A DNA stretch of 64,000 nucleotides, taken from Mycolicibacterium austroafricanum (lineage in GTDB: Bacteria > Actinomycetota > Actinomycetes > Mycobacteriales > Mycobacteriaceae). Each line of letters begins with the position of its first letter. Within the stretch, counting starts at the first letter, position 1. The notes beneath the pieces were generated by a model. It made no database searches, had not been told where the DNA came from, and saw only the letters and a list, made by a program, of their open reading frames with translations. The translations under genes and the position numbers were made by a program. This document shows positions 8,106 to 16,174 of the stretch, in pieces. The stretch spans positions 449,187 through 513,186 of the forward strand of contig NZ_HG964455.1 in the NCBI RefSeq assembly GCF_000612725.1, written 5' to 3'.

Positions 8106-8435
8106 ATGACCCGCCGGCCCACCGCGGCCGAGCTGGTCGCCGCGGTCGCGGACTTTCTCGACAACGACGTGCGCGCCGTCGGGGGTCAGGTCGGCTTCCA
8201 CTCCCGGGTCGCGGCCAACGTCTTGCGCATCGTCGAACGCGAACTCCTCGGCGCGACGAGCGAATCGGTGCGCGCAGCGCTGGAAGAGCTGGGGTTCGCT
8301 GACGAGATGTCGTTGGCGCAGGCCATTCGTGACGGCCGGCTGGACGATCGCGGTGACGAGGTGACCGAGTGTCTGCGGCTGATGGTGCGGCATCGGTTGT
8401 CGATCGACCATCCGGGGTATGACGACTCACGATGA
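8106..8435 (+). CDS. DUF6285 domain protein
   Basis: A 109-residue protein (MTRRPTAAELVAAVADFLDN...) of the small family that usually follows APH-type kinases in actinobacterial acyl-CoA dehydrogenase operons. Visible features are the conserved QVGFHSRVAANVLRIVEREL segment and a C-terminal LRLMVRHRLSIDHP. It has no membrane segment or known catalytic motif; a partner or regulatory role with the kinase is inferred from the constant neighbourhood. The ATG at 8106 closes the triple repeat array, and its stop overlaps the next gene's start by ATGA. Confidence 0.7.
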   Translation: MTRRPTAAELVAAVADFLDNDVRAVGGQVGFHSRVAANVLRIVERELLGATSESVRAALEELGFADEMSLAQAIRDGRLDDRGDEVTECLRLMVRHRLSIDHPGYDDSR

Positions 8436-9304
8436 TCCCCCGCGTCACCTCGACCGCGCAGACCGACCTCACCGAAGGTGCTGACCCTTACGGCATCTGC
8501 GCCGCGGACGACGGTGCGCTCTGGGTCACCCTGGTGCACAGCGGCGCCGTTGTCCGGCTGAGTGCCGATGGCGGGCGCCGCGACTACCCGATCGGGGCCC
8601 AGGCGCGTCCCTCGGTGGTCACGGTGGGACGCGACGGGACAGCGTGGTTCACCCGCACCGGTGACGACCGCATCACTGCGCTGGACCGAAGCGGCGCGAT
8701 GACGACGTTCGAGCTGGCTTCCGGCAGCGGCCCCTTCGGCATCTGCGTCGGCGCCGACGGCGCCGTGTGGTTCACCGAATCCACAGGTGACCGGCTGGGC
8801 CGCATCGACCCCGACGCGACGGTCAGCTACGTCGCGCTGCCCGAAGGCTGCTTCCCGGCATTTGTCGCCGCTGGTGCCGACGGCGCCGTCTGGGCCACGC
8901 TCAACCACGCCGACGCGGTGGTCCGCATCCTGCCGTCGGCCGACCCCGAGGTGATCGACATTCCGACACCCGGCGCAGCGCCGGTCGGGATCACCTGGGG
9001 TGGTGACGCGGTGTGGTTCGTCGAGATCGCCACCGGTCGCATCGGGCGGATCGGTGACGACCGCCTGGTCACCGAGTTCGCACTGCCCGATCCGGCGTGC
9101 CGCCCGCACGCGATCACCGGGGGCCCGGACGGCTGCTGGTTCACCGAGTGGGCCACCGACCGGGTGGGGCACATCGGGCGGGACGGCACGGTCGAGGAGT
9201 ACGACCTGCCGTCGTCGGTATCCGAGCCGCACGGCATCACCGTCGCGCCGGACGGTGCGGTGTGGGTGGCCGCCGAGAGCGGCTCGGTCGTGCGACTCGG
9301 CTGA
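8432..9304 (+). CDS. Vgb-like beta-propeller protein (virginiamycin B lyase family)
   Basis: A 290-residue protein built from about seven ~42-residue blades with the repeated pattern GI..G.DG..W.T....D.I.R, for example GPFGICVGADGAVWFTES. This is the fold of virginiamycin B lyase, a streptogramin-linearising C-O lyase. The His-containing PHAIT and EPHGITVAPDG blades and EWATDRVGHI correspond to the region where the family carries catalytic residues. No signal peptide is seen. Many actinobacteria carry such proteins without proven lyase activity, so antibiotic resistance is not established. It overlaps the DUF6285 gene by ATGA and ends the operon. Confidence 0.75.
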   Translation: MIPRVTSTAQTDLTEGADPYGICAADDGALWVTLVHSGAVVRLSADGGRRDYPIGAQARPSVVTVGRDGTAWFTRTGDDRITALDRSGAMTTFELASGSGPFGICVGADGAVWFTESTGDRLGRIDPDATVSYVALPEGCFPAFVAAGADGAVWATLNHADAVVRILPSADPEVIDIPTPGAAPVGITWGGDAVWFVEIATGRIGRIGDDRLVTEFALPDPACRPHAITGGPDGCWFTEWATDRVGHIGRDGTVEEYDLPSSVSEPHGITVAPDGAVWVAAESGSVVRLG

Positions 9305-9311
9305 GCCGGAT

Positions 9312-9941
9312 TCAGAGCCTGCGGATCCGCGCCGACCAGGCAGGTTCGTCCACGACCGTTCCGGCAGGCAGGTTCAGCGCTTCGGTGTGCGCGTCGATCG
9401 CGACGCCGCGGTAGGTGGTCTCGGTCAGCGCTTCCACCTCCCAGCCCGCGCCGAACGCGGCGCGGATGGTGTGTTCGCTGACCTCCGGCCCGAAGCCGCG
9501 GCCCGAGTCCGACAGCGCCAGCAGATGGACAACCGAGCCCGGCCGGGTGGCTGCGTGCAGGCTGCGCACGTAGGTCGCCCGGTCGGCGTCGTCGAAGATG
9601 TGGAACAGGGCGCTGTCGACGATCGTGTCGTAGGTCGGGTCCGGGCCCAGGTACAAGGCGTCGGCGAGCTCGAAGCGGGCGTCCACGCCCTGGGCTTCGG
9701 CGTTGTGTCGGGCCTGCTCGACGGCGGTGGGGGCACCGTCGATGCCGAGCACGTCATACCCGGCCCGGGCGAGCAGGATGGTGTGTTCCCCGGTGCCACA
9801 TCCCACGTCGAGCACGCGGCCGCCGATGAGCCCGGCCTGTTCCAGCTCGACGATCGCCTGTTGCGGCTCGCCGATGACCCACGGCGGGGTCTGGTTCTTG
9901 TAGAACTCGTCGAAACGGGAGAGTCTGGGGGTCAGGTCCAT
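9312..9941 (-). CDS. Class I SAM-dependent methyltransferase
   Basis: A 209-residue Rossmann-fold methyltransferase. Motif I is VLDVGCGTGEHTILLARAG, followed by the acidic GIDGAP and the motif IV-like YDTIVDSALFHIFDD. It converges on the Vgb-like gene with only seven bases between the stops. ATG 9941 is chosen because the MDLTPRLSRFDEFY start resembles the family; a TTG at 9956 is possible. The methyl acceptor is not evident. The family includes thiol and small-molecule detoxifying methyltransferases. Confidence 0.8.
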   Translation of the reverse strand: MDLTPRLSRFDEFYKNQTPPWVIGEPQQAIVELEQAGLIGGRVLDVGCGTGEHTILLARAGYDVLGIDGAPTAVEQARHNAEAQGVDARFELADALYLGPDPTYDTIVDSALFHIFDDADRATYVRSLHAATRPGSVVHLLALSDSGRGFGPEVSEHTIRAAFGAGWEVEALTETTYRGVAIDAHTEALNLPAGTVVDEPAWSARIRRL

Positions 9942-9982
9942 GTCCCCAGTGTTCAACCTGAACCGGAGTTGAGGTCAACACG

Positions 9983-10384
9983 ATGCCCGAAACCGACACC
10001 CGCGTGGTCGGCGACGTCGCCGACAGGCTGTTCGATGCCATCGAGCGCAGCGACATCGCCGTGGTCGCGCAGCTGTTCAGCCCGGGTATCGCGGTGTGGA
10101 AGAGCGGGGACACCAGGGACAACAACCATGCCCGGTCGGTCAAGATCATCAGGTGGTTCGTCGACGCCACCGTCAATCGGCGATACGAGGTGCTGGACCG
10201 ACAGATGTTCGACGGCGGCTTCGTGCAGCAGCATGTCCTGCACGCCGCCACCCCGGCCGGGGCGACGATCGCGATGCGCGTGTGCATCGTGATCAAGGTG
10301 GGCGGCGACGGTTTGATCAATCGCATCGACGAGTACTTCGACCCGGCCGAGATCGCTCCCCTGTTGTCACACACGTCGTCGTGA
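9983..10384 (+). CDS. SnoaL/NTF2-like domain protein
   Basis: A 133-residue single-domain protein with the NTF2/SnoaL-like pattern: an N-terminal helix (VVGDVADRLFDAIERSD), a beta segment with W in GIAVWKSG, and a C-terminal DEYFDPAEIAPLL typical of SnoaL-like folds. Members are small cone-shaped enzymes or binding proteins acting on steroids, polyketides or epoxides. It is divergent from the methyltransferase, 41 bases away. No catalytic residues can be assigned with confidence. Confidence 0.65.
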   Translation: MPETDTRVVGDVADRLFDAIERSDIAVVAQLFSPGIAVWKSGDTRDNNHARSVKIIRWFVDATVNRRYEVLDRQMFDGGFVQQHVLHAATPAGATIAMRVCIVIKVGGDGLINRIDEYFDPAEIAPLLSHTSS

Positions 10385-10473
10385 CCCGTCATGTGGGCTG
10401 CCGAACCGACATCGGAACCGCCGGTGAGGCAGCCCTTTTCGGCGACTTGATCAACGAGCCGTCGCCTCCCGGC

Positions 10474-10479
10474 TAACAT
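10474..10479 (+). promoter_or_regulatory. -10 element for a probably leaderless response-regulator mRNA
   Basis: TAACAT fits TANNNT and ends seven bases before the ATG at 10487, so transcription would begin at or next to the start codon. No Shine-Dalgarno sequence precedes that ATG, which agrees with a leaderless transcript, a common type in mycobacteria. Confidence 0.4.
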
Positions 10480-10486
10480 CGCGCCC

Positions 10487-10906
10487 ATGGCTGCGCCATC
10501 CTCCGAGTCGTCGCGCGCGCAGGATCCGCTGCGGATCCTCGTCTACAGCGACAATCCCCGGACCAGGGAACAGGTCCGGCTCGCGCTGGGCAGGCGCATC
10601 CACCCCGAACTCCCCGAGCTGAGCTACCTCGAGGTGGCCACCGGGCCGATGGTGATCAGGCAGATGGACGAGGGTGGCTTCGATCTGGCGATTCTCGACG
10701 GCGAGGCCGCCCCGGTGGGCGGCATGGGAATCGCCAAGCAGCTCAAGGACGAGATCGACGACTGTCCGCCGGTGCTGGTGCTGACGGGGCGGGCCGACGA
10801 CGCGTGGTTGGCGCGATGGTCGCGCGCGGAGGCGGCGGTGCCGCATCCGATCGATCCGATCCGGCTGGGCGACGCCGTCGTGTCGCTGCTGCGCCCCTCC
10901 GCGTAG
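10487..10906 (+). CDS. Atypical orphan response regulator (Rv3143-like)
   Basis: A 139-residue stand-alone receiver domain without an output domain. Asp71 in AILDGE lies at the phosphoacceptor position and Thr100 in VLTGR is kept, but the usual Lys of the KPxD loop is absent (VPHPIDP) and the N-terminal acidic pair is reduced to SDN. It sits directly upstream of nuoA, as Rv3143 does in M. tuberculosis, and no histidine kinase is nearby. It probably acts by protein contact rather than DNA binding. A functional link to complex I is inferred from position. Confidence 0.75.
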   Translation: MAAPSSESSRAQDPLRILVYSDNPRTREQVRLALGRRIHPELPELSYLEVATGPMVIRQMDEGGFDLAILDGEAAPVGGMGIAKQLKDEIDDCPPVLVLTGRADDAWLARWSRAEAAVPHPIDPIRLGDAVVSLLRPSA

Positions 10907-11021
10907 CCATCCGAACAGCGAAATCCGCTGGTACGCATGCCCATTGGAGGCAATGCGGGATCGCCGCATGACGCCACTAGCGATACTAATCAAAATGTGT
11001 AGCTTGCAACGCAAACAGGGC

Positions 11022-11027
11022 TAGGCT
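11022..11027 (+). promoter_or_regulatory. Candidate -10 of the nuo operon
   Basis: TAGGCT fits TANNNT and would start transcription near 11034, upstream of the ATG at 11072 and just downstream of the alternative GTG at 11030. No convincing -35 lies at the right distance (TTGCAA at 11004-11009 is too close). The remaining bases from 10907 to 11071 show no gene. Confidence 0.35.
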
Positions 11028-11071
11028 GTGTGGTAGCTCACATCGACGGCCCCGAGGAGCTGCTGCGCAGT

Positions 11072-11446
11072 ATGAATCTGTACACGCCAATCCTGGTGCT
11101 TGGTGCGATCGCCGCTGTGTTCGCCGTCGGGTCTGTGGGGATCGCCCTGCTGATCGGACCCAGGCGCTACAACCGTGCCAAGCTCGAAGCCTACGAATGC
11201 GGGATCGAGCCGATGGCGGCGACCGATCCCGCCGCCGCCGCGGTCGGACAGAGATTCCCGATCCGCTACTACGTGACGGCGATGTTGTTCATCGTGTTCG
11301 ACATCGAGATCGTCTTTCTCTATCCGTGGGCGGTCGCGTTCGACAACCTCGGCCTGTTTGCGCTGGTGGAAATGCTGCTGTTCATGGTCATCGTGTTCGT
11401 GGCCTATGGCTATGTGTGGCGGCGGGGAGGGCTGCAATGGGATTAG
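11072..11446 (+). CDS. nuoA: NADH-quinone oxidoreductase subunit A
   Basis: A 124-residue membrane subunit of complex I. Three transmembrane segments are visible (near residues 5-25, 65-85 and 93-113), with the conserved YECGIEP loop and the FDIEIVFLYPWA segment. ATG 11072 gives MNLYTPILVLG, aligning with the start of known mycobacterial NuoA; a GTG at 11030 would add 14 residues but sits at the likely transcription start. GAGGAG at 11054-11059 is a rather distant ribosome-binding site. The gene overlaps nuoB by 10 bases. Confidence 0.93.
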   Translation: MNLYTPILVLGAIAAVFAVGSVGIALLIGPRRYNRAKLEAYECGIEPMAATDPAAAAVGQRFPIRYYVTAMLFIVFDIEIVFLYPWAVAFDNLGLFALVEMLLFMVIVFVAYGYVWRRGGLQWD

Positions 11447-11991
11447 AGGAACGCCTGCCAGGCGGGATTCTGCTGTCCACGGTGGAGAAGGTCGCCGGCT
11501 ACGTGCGTAAGGGTTCGCTGTGGCCGGCGACGTTCGGCCTCGCCTGCTGCGCCATCGAGATGATGGCCACCGCGGGGCCGCGTTTCGACATCTCGCGGTT
11601 CGGCATGGAGCGGTTCTCCGCGACACCGCGCCAGGCCGATCTGATGATCGTGGCGGGCCGGGTCAGCCAGAAGATGGCCCCGGTGCTGCGCCAGATCTAT
11701 GACCAGATGGCCGAACCGAAGTGGGTGCTGGCCATGGGCGTGTGCGCCTCCTCCGGTGGGATGTTCAACAACTACGCGGTGGTGCAGGGCGTCGATCATG
11801 TGGTGCCGGTCGACATCTATCTGCCGGGCTGCCCGCCCCGCCCGGAGATGCTGTTGCACGCAATCCTCAAACTGCACGACAAGATTCAGCAGATGCCGCT
11901 CGGCGTGAACCGCGAGGAGGCCATCCGGGAAGCCGAGCGGGCGGCGCTGGCGGTCACCCCGACCATCGAACTGAAAGGCCTTCTCAGGTGA
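11437..11991 (+). CDS. nuoB: NADH-quinone oxidoreductase subunit B
   Basis: A 184-residue peripheral subunit that holds the terminal [4Fe-4S] cluster N2 next to the quinone site. The cluster cysteines are visible in [20 protein letters not shown] and LPGCPPRPE. The length equals that recalled for M. tuberculosis NuoB. Its start lies inside the end of nuoA and its stop overlaps nuoC (GTGA), so synthesis is coupled. Confidence 0.97.
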
Positions 11992-12665
11992 CGGGCGACG
12001 ACGAGCCCGATCCCGAGGTGATCGGGGTACGGCGCGGCATGTTCGGTGCCAAGGGCAGCGGTGACACGTCGGGCTACGGCCGGCTGATCCGCTCCGTCGC
12101 GTTGCCGGGCAGCTCACCGCGTCCGTACGGCGGCTACTTCGACGACGTGGTCGACGCGCTGGAAAGCGCGCTGGGGCACGACGTGTTCGCCGAATCGGTC
12201 GAGCGGGTGGTGGTGTACCGCGACGAACTCACCCTGGAGGTGCACCGCGACCGGCTCGTCGACGTCGCGCAAACCCTGCGCGACGACCCCGACCTGCGTT
12301 TCGAACTGTGCCTCGGCGTCAGCGGCGTGCACTACCCCGATGACGCCGATCGCGAACTGCACGCCGTCTACCCGCTGATGTCGATCACGCACAACCGCCG
12401 TATCCGCATCGAGGTGGCAGCCCCCGACAGCGACCCGCACATTCCGTCGCTGTTCCGGGTGTACCCCACCACCGACTGGCACGAGCGTGAGACCTACGAC
12501 TTCTTCGGTCTGATCTTCGACGGTCATCCCGCCCTGACGCGCATCGAGATGCCCGATGACTGGGTGGGCCATCCGCAGCGCAAAGACTATCCGCTGGGCG
12601 GGATTCCGGTCGAGTACCACGGCGCCGAGATCCCGCCGCCCGACGAACGCAGGGCATACAGCTGA
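11988..12665 (+). CDS. nuoC: NADH-quinone oxidoreductase subunit C
   Basis: A 225-residue subunit of the hydrophilic arm, corresponding to the 30-kDa subunit. The signature [22 protein letters not shown] is present, followed by [11 protein letters not shown] at the C-terminus. The first ~35 residues are a variable extension. The GTG start overlaps nuoB and the end overlaps nuoD by one base (TGATG). NuoC and NuoD are separate proteins here, unlike the fused form of E. coli. Confidence 0.95.
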
Positions 12666-13993
12666 TGACCACCTCACAGCAGCCGCCCGAGCGGGTGGTC
12701 GTCGTCGGCGGCCAGGACTGGGACCAGGTCGTCGCTGCCGCACGACAGAACGCCGCCGAGCACGCCGGCGAGCGGATCGTCGTGAACATGGGCCCGCAGC
12801 ACCCGTCGACACACGGGGTGCTGCGCCTGATCCTCGAGATCGAGGGCGAGATCATCGTCGAGGCCCGCTGTGGGATCGGCTACCTGCACACCGGCATCGA
12901 GAAGAACCTCGAGTTCCGCAACTGGACGCAGGGTGTCACGTTCGTGACGCGAATGGATTACCTGTCACCGTTTTTCAACGAGACGGCGTACTGCCTCGGC
13001 GTGGAGAAGCTGCTGGGCATCACCGACGCGATCCCCGAACGGGCCTCGGTGATCAGGGTCATGATGATGGAGCTCAACCGCATCTCCAGCCACCTGGTCG
13101 CGCTCGCCACCGGGGGTATGGAACTCGGCGCCATGACCGCGATGTTCCTCGGATTCCGGGAACGTGAGTTGATCCTGTCGGTGTTCGAGACGATCACCGG
13201 TCTGCGGATGAACAACGCGTACATCCGACCGGGTGGGGTGGCCGCCGATCTTCCCGATGAGGCGCTCCCCCAGGTCCGGGATCTGCTCACCCTGCTTCCG
13301 AAGCGACTGCGCGACATGGAGGATCTGCTCAACGAGAACTACATCTGGAAGGCCCGCACGCAGGGCATAGGCTATCTCGATCTCACCGGGTGTATGGCGC
13401 TGGGTATCACCGGCCCGGTGCTGCGTTCCACCGGTCTGCCGCACGACCTGCGCAAGGCGCAACCGTATTGCGGTTACGAGACATACGACTTCGACGTCGT
13501 CACCGACGACCAGTGCGACTCCTACGGCCGGTACCTGATCCGGGTCAAAGAGATGCATCAGTCGATCAGGATCGTCGAGCAGTGCGTGCAGCGTCTGGAA
13601 CGCTCCGTGGGTGCGCCGGTGATGATCACGGACAAGAAGCTGGCCTGGCCCGCCGACCTGAAGGTGGGCCCAGACGGGCTCGGCAACTCCCCCGAACACA
13701 TCGCCAAGATCATGGGTCATTCGATGGAGGGCCTCATCCACCACTTCAAGCTGGTGACCGAGGGTATCCGGGTGCCGGCCGGCCAGGTGTATGTGGCGGT
13801 CGAGTCGCCGCGCGGCGAACTGGGGGTGCACATGGTCTCCGACGGCGGCACCCGGCCGTACAGGGTGCACTACCGGGACCCGTCATTCACCAATCTGCAA
13901 GCGGTGGCGGCGATGTGCGAGGGCGGCATGGTGGCCGACGCGATCACCGCGGTGGCGTCGATCGATCCGGTGATGGGCGGGGTGGACAGGTGA
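12665..13993 (+). CDS. nuoD: NADH-quinone oxidoreductase subunit D
   Basis: A 442-residue 49-kDa-type subunit that forms the quinone-binding pocket with NuoB. Conserved segments are GPQHPSTHGVLR (N-terminal quinone loop), ARCGIGYLHTGIEKN, RLEWYF-like region at MELNRISSHL, and the C-terminal DPVMGGVDR. It is coupled to nuoC by TGATG and to nuoE by GTGA. Confidence 0.97.
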   Translation: MTTSQQPPERVVVVGGQDWDQVVAAARQNAAEHAGERIVVNMGPQHPSTHGVLRLILEIEGEIIVEARCGIGYLHTGIEKNLEFRNWTQGVTFVTRMDYLSPFFNETAYCLGVEKLLGITDAIPERASVIRVMMMELNRISSHLVALATGGMELGAMTAMFLGFRERELILSVFETITGLRMNNAYIRPGGVAADLPDEALPQVRDLLTLLPKRLRDMEDLLNENYIWKARTQGIGYLDLTGCMALGITGPVLRSTGLPHDLRKAQPYCGYETYDFDVVTDDQCDSYGRYLIRVKEMHQSIRIVEQCVQRLERSVGAPVMITDKKLAWPADLKVGPDGLGNSPEHIAKIMGHSMEGLIHHFKLVTEGIRVPAGQVYVAVESPRGELGVHMVSDGGTRPYRVHYRDPSFTNLQAVAAMCEGGMVADAITAVASIDPVMGGVDR

Positions 13994-14751
13994 GCGTCTT
14001 TCTGGAGTTGGGACAGCGGCCCGACGAGCCGGGTCCCCCGATTCACGGCCCTACGGCCTACCCCGCCGAGGTCACCGAGCGGCTGGCGGCCGACGCCGCG
14101 ACGATCATCGGCCGCTATCCGCAGTCGCGGTCGGCCTTGCTACCCCTGCTGCATCTGGTGCAGGCAGAAGACGGCTACCTCACCCCGGCCGGAATCGCTT
14201 TCTGCGCAGGACAACTGGGGCTCACCCACGCCGAGGTCACTGCCGTGGCGACGTTCTACTCGATGTACCGGCGCGAGCCGACCGGCGAGTATCTGGTCGG
14301 TGTCTGCACCAACACGCTGTGCGCGGTGATGGGCGGTGACGCAATCCTGGAGAGCCTTGAGAGTCATCTGGACATCGCGCCGGGCCAGACCACTGCGGAC
14401 GGCACGATCACACTCGAGCACGTCGAATGCAACGCCGCGTGTGACTACGCCCCGGTGGTGATGGTCAACTGGGACTTCTTCGACAACCAGACCCCTTCTT
14501 CGGTACGCGATCTCGTCGACTCCCTCCGCTCGGGTGAGAAGCCGACGCCGTCGCGCAGCGGAGCCCTGTGCACGTTCCGCGAGACCGCGAGAATCCTTGC
14601 CGGGCTGTCAAACCCGGGCGACGCCCCCGACGCCGGACGCGTGGGAGCGGCGACGCTGGCCGGGCTGCGGGTCGCGCACGAGCGCGCCATGGCGGCACCG
14701 GATCACGGTGCGCCGCCGGATACCGATCCGAAGGCGGCGGACGACCGATGA
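13990..14751 (+). CDS. nuoE: NADH-quinone oxidoreductase subunit E
   Basis: A 253-residue thioredoxin-fold subunit carrying the [2Fe-2S] cluster N1a in the NADH module. The four ligands are visible as VCTNTLC and ECNAAC, followed by YAPVVMVN. The C-terminal ~70 residues (after GEKPTPSRSG) are a mycobacterial extension without a recognised domain. The GTG start at 13990 overlaps the nuoD stop and the end overlaps nuoF (ATGA). Confidence 0.95.
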   Translation: MSVFLELGQRPDEPGPPIHGPTAYPAEVTERLAADAATIIGRYPQSRSALLPLLHLVQAEDGYLTPAGIAFCAGQLGLTHAEVTAVATFYSMYRREPTGEYLVGVCTNTLCAVMGGDAILESLESHLDIAPGQTTADGTITLEHVECNAACDYAPVVMVNWDFFDNQTPSSVRDLVDSLRSGEKPTPSRSGALCTFRETARILAGLSNPGDAPDAGRVGAATLAGLRVAHERAMAAPDHGAPPDTDPKAADDR

Positions 14752-16073
14752 CCGCGCTGACCCCGGTGCTGAGCCGGTTCTGGGACGAGCCACAGCCGTG
14801 GTCGCTGGACACCTACCGCAGGCACGGCGGCTACCAGGCGTTGGACCGGGCGCTGGCCATGACCCCGGATCAGGTGATCACCACCGTCAAGGACTCCGGG
14901 CTGCGCGGCCGCGGCGGTGCGGGTTTTCCCACCGGCACGAAGTGGTCGTTCATCCCCCAAGGCGACGAGGGCCCGGCGGCCAAGCCGCACTATCTGGTGA
15001 TCAACGCCGACGAGTCGGAACCTGGTACGTGCAAAGACATTCCACTGATGCTGACCACTCCGCACTTCCTGGTCGAGGGTGCGATCATCGCCGCGTACGC
15101 GATCCGCGCCCACCATGCGTTCATCTACCTGCGCGGCGAGGTGGTGCCGGTGCTGCGGCGGCTGCAGGCCGCGGTCGCCGAGGCTTACGCCGCAGGACAT
15201 CTGGGCAGCGACATCCACGGCTCCGGCTTCGATCTGGAACTCATCGTGCATGCAGGCGCGGGCGCCTACATCTGCGGCGAGGAGACGGCACTGCTGGACT
15301 CGCTGGAGGGCAGGCGCGGACAACCCCGGCTGCGGCCGCCGTTTCCCGCCGTCGCGGGTCTCTACGCGTGCCCCACCGTGGTCAACAACGTCGAGTCGAT
15401 CGCGAGCGTGCCGCCGGTCCTGCTCAACGGTGTCGACTGGTTCCGCTCGATGGGGTCGGAGAAGTCACCCGGATTCACGCTGTACTCCCTGTCCGGTCAT
15501 GTCACCACACCCGGACAGTACGAGGCGCCGCTGGGGATCACGCTGCGCGAGTTGCTGGAGTACGCGGGCGGGGTGCGCGCCGGTCACGAACTGAAGTTCT
15601 GGACACCGGGTGGATCGTCGACGCCACTGCTGACCGCCGAACATCTGGACGTGCCCTTGGATTACGAAGGCATGGCCGGTGTCGGGTCGATGCTCGGCAC
15701 CAAGGCGTTGCAGATCTTCGACGAGACCACGTGTGTGGTGCGGGCGGTGCGCCGCTGGACCCAGTTTTACGCGCACGAATCCTGCGGCAAATGCACGCCG
15801 TGCCGGGAGGGCACCTACTGGTTGGCGCAGATCTACGAGCGGCTGGAGACCGGCGCGGGCACCGAGGCCGACCTGGACAAGCTGCTCGACATCTCCGACA
15901 ACATCTTCGGCAAGTCGTTCTGCGCGCTCGGTGACGGCGCGGCCAGCCCGATCATGTCCTCGCTCAAACACTTTCGCGCCGAGTACGAGGCGCACCTCGA
16001 CCCTGTCGGCAAGGGGTGCCCGTTCGACCCGTACGCATCGATGCTGGCCGCACCGGAAGGGGTGGGCGCATGA
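14748..16073 (+). CDS. nuoF: NADH-quinone oxidoreductase subunit F
   Basis: A 441-residue flavoprotein that binds NADH, FMN and cluster N3. It contains the nucleotide loop RGRGGAGFPTGTKW, the FMN region YICGEETALLDSLEG and the [4Fe-4S] ligands ESCGKCTPCREGTYW plus the later Cys in GKSFCALGD. It overlaps nuoE by ATGA. Its stop lies in a 22-bp sequence that is duplicated 98 bp downstream by a hairpin insertion. Confidence 0.97.
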   Translation: MTALTPVLSRFWDEPQPWSLDTYRRHGGYQALDRALAMTPDQVITTVKDSGLRGRGGAGFPTGTKWSFIPQGDEGPAAKPHYLVINADESEPGTCKDIPLMLTTPHFLVEGAIIAAYAIRAHHAFIYLRGEVVPVLRRLQAAVAEAYAAGHLGSDIHGSGFDLELIVHAGAGAYICGEETALLDSLEGRRGQPRLRPPFPAVAGLYACPTVVNNVESIASVPPVLLNGVDWFRSMGSEKSPGFTLYSLSGHVTTPGQYEAPLGITLRELLEYAGGVRAGHELKFWTPGGSSTPLLTAEHLDVPLDYEGMAGVGSMLGTKALQIFDETTCVVRAVRRWTQFYAHESCGKCTPCREGTYWLAQIYERLETGAGTEADLDKLLDISDNIFGKSFCALGDGAASPIMSSLKHFRAEYEAHLDPVGKGCPFDPYASMLAAPEGVGA

Positions 16074-16174
16074 CCCCGCGTCTTCTCCGCGAGCAGACAC
16101 AATCTCGCCCTGTGGGAGTCCAAACCATGCGAGTTTGTGTCTGCTCGCGAGAGGAAGGGGTGGGCGCATGACCC
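16055..16174 (+). repeat. Hairpin element with 22-bp direct duplication between nuoF and nuoG
   Basis: The 22 bases at 16055-16076, which contain the nuoF stop and an ATGA overlap, recur exactly at 16153-16174, where they form the nuoG start. Between them is a hairpin: arms CGCGAGCAGACACAA (16088-16102) and TTGTGTCTGCTCGCG (16135-16149), continuing inward as CTCGC/GCGAG after one mismatch. The element separates two genes that were probably joined by ATGA. The arm sequence resembles a palindrome I recall as dispersed in mycobacterial genomes. No T-tract follows, so it is unlikely to be a simple terminator. Confidence 0.85.

Noticed and set aside
11030..11446. Longer nuoA from GTG 11030
   Set aside because: The start coincides with the likely transcription start, and family members begin at the MNLYTPILVLG position.
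16088..16149. Intrinsic terminator between nuoF and nuoG
   Set aside because: Despite the strong hairpin there is no T-tract, and the downstream nuo genes have no other evident promoter.
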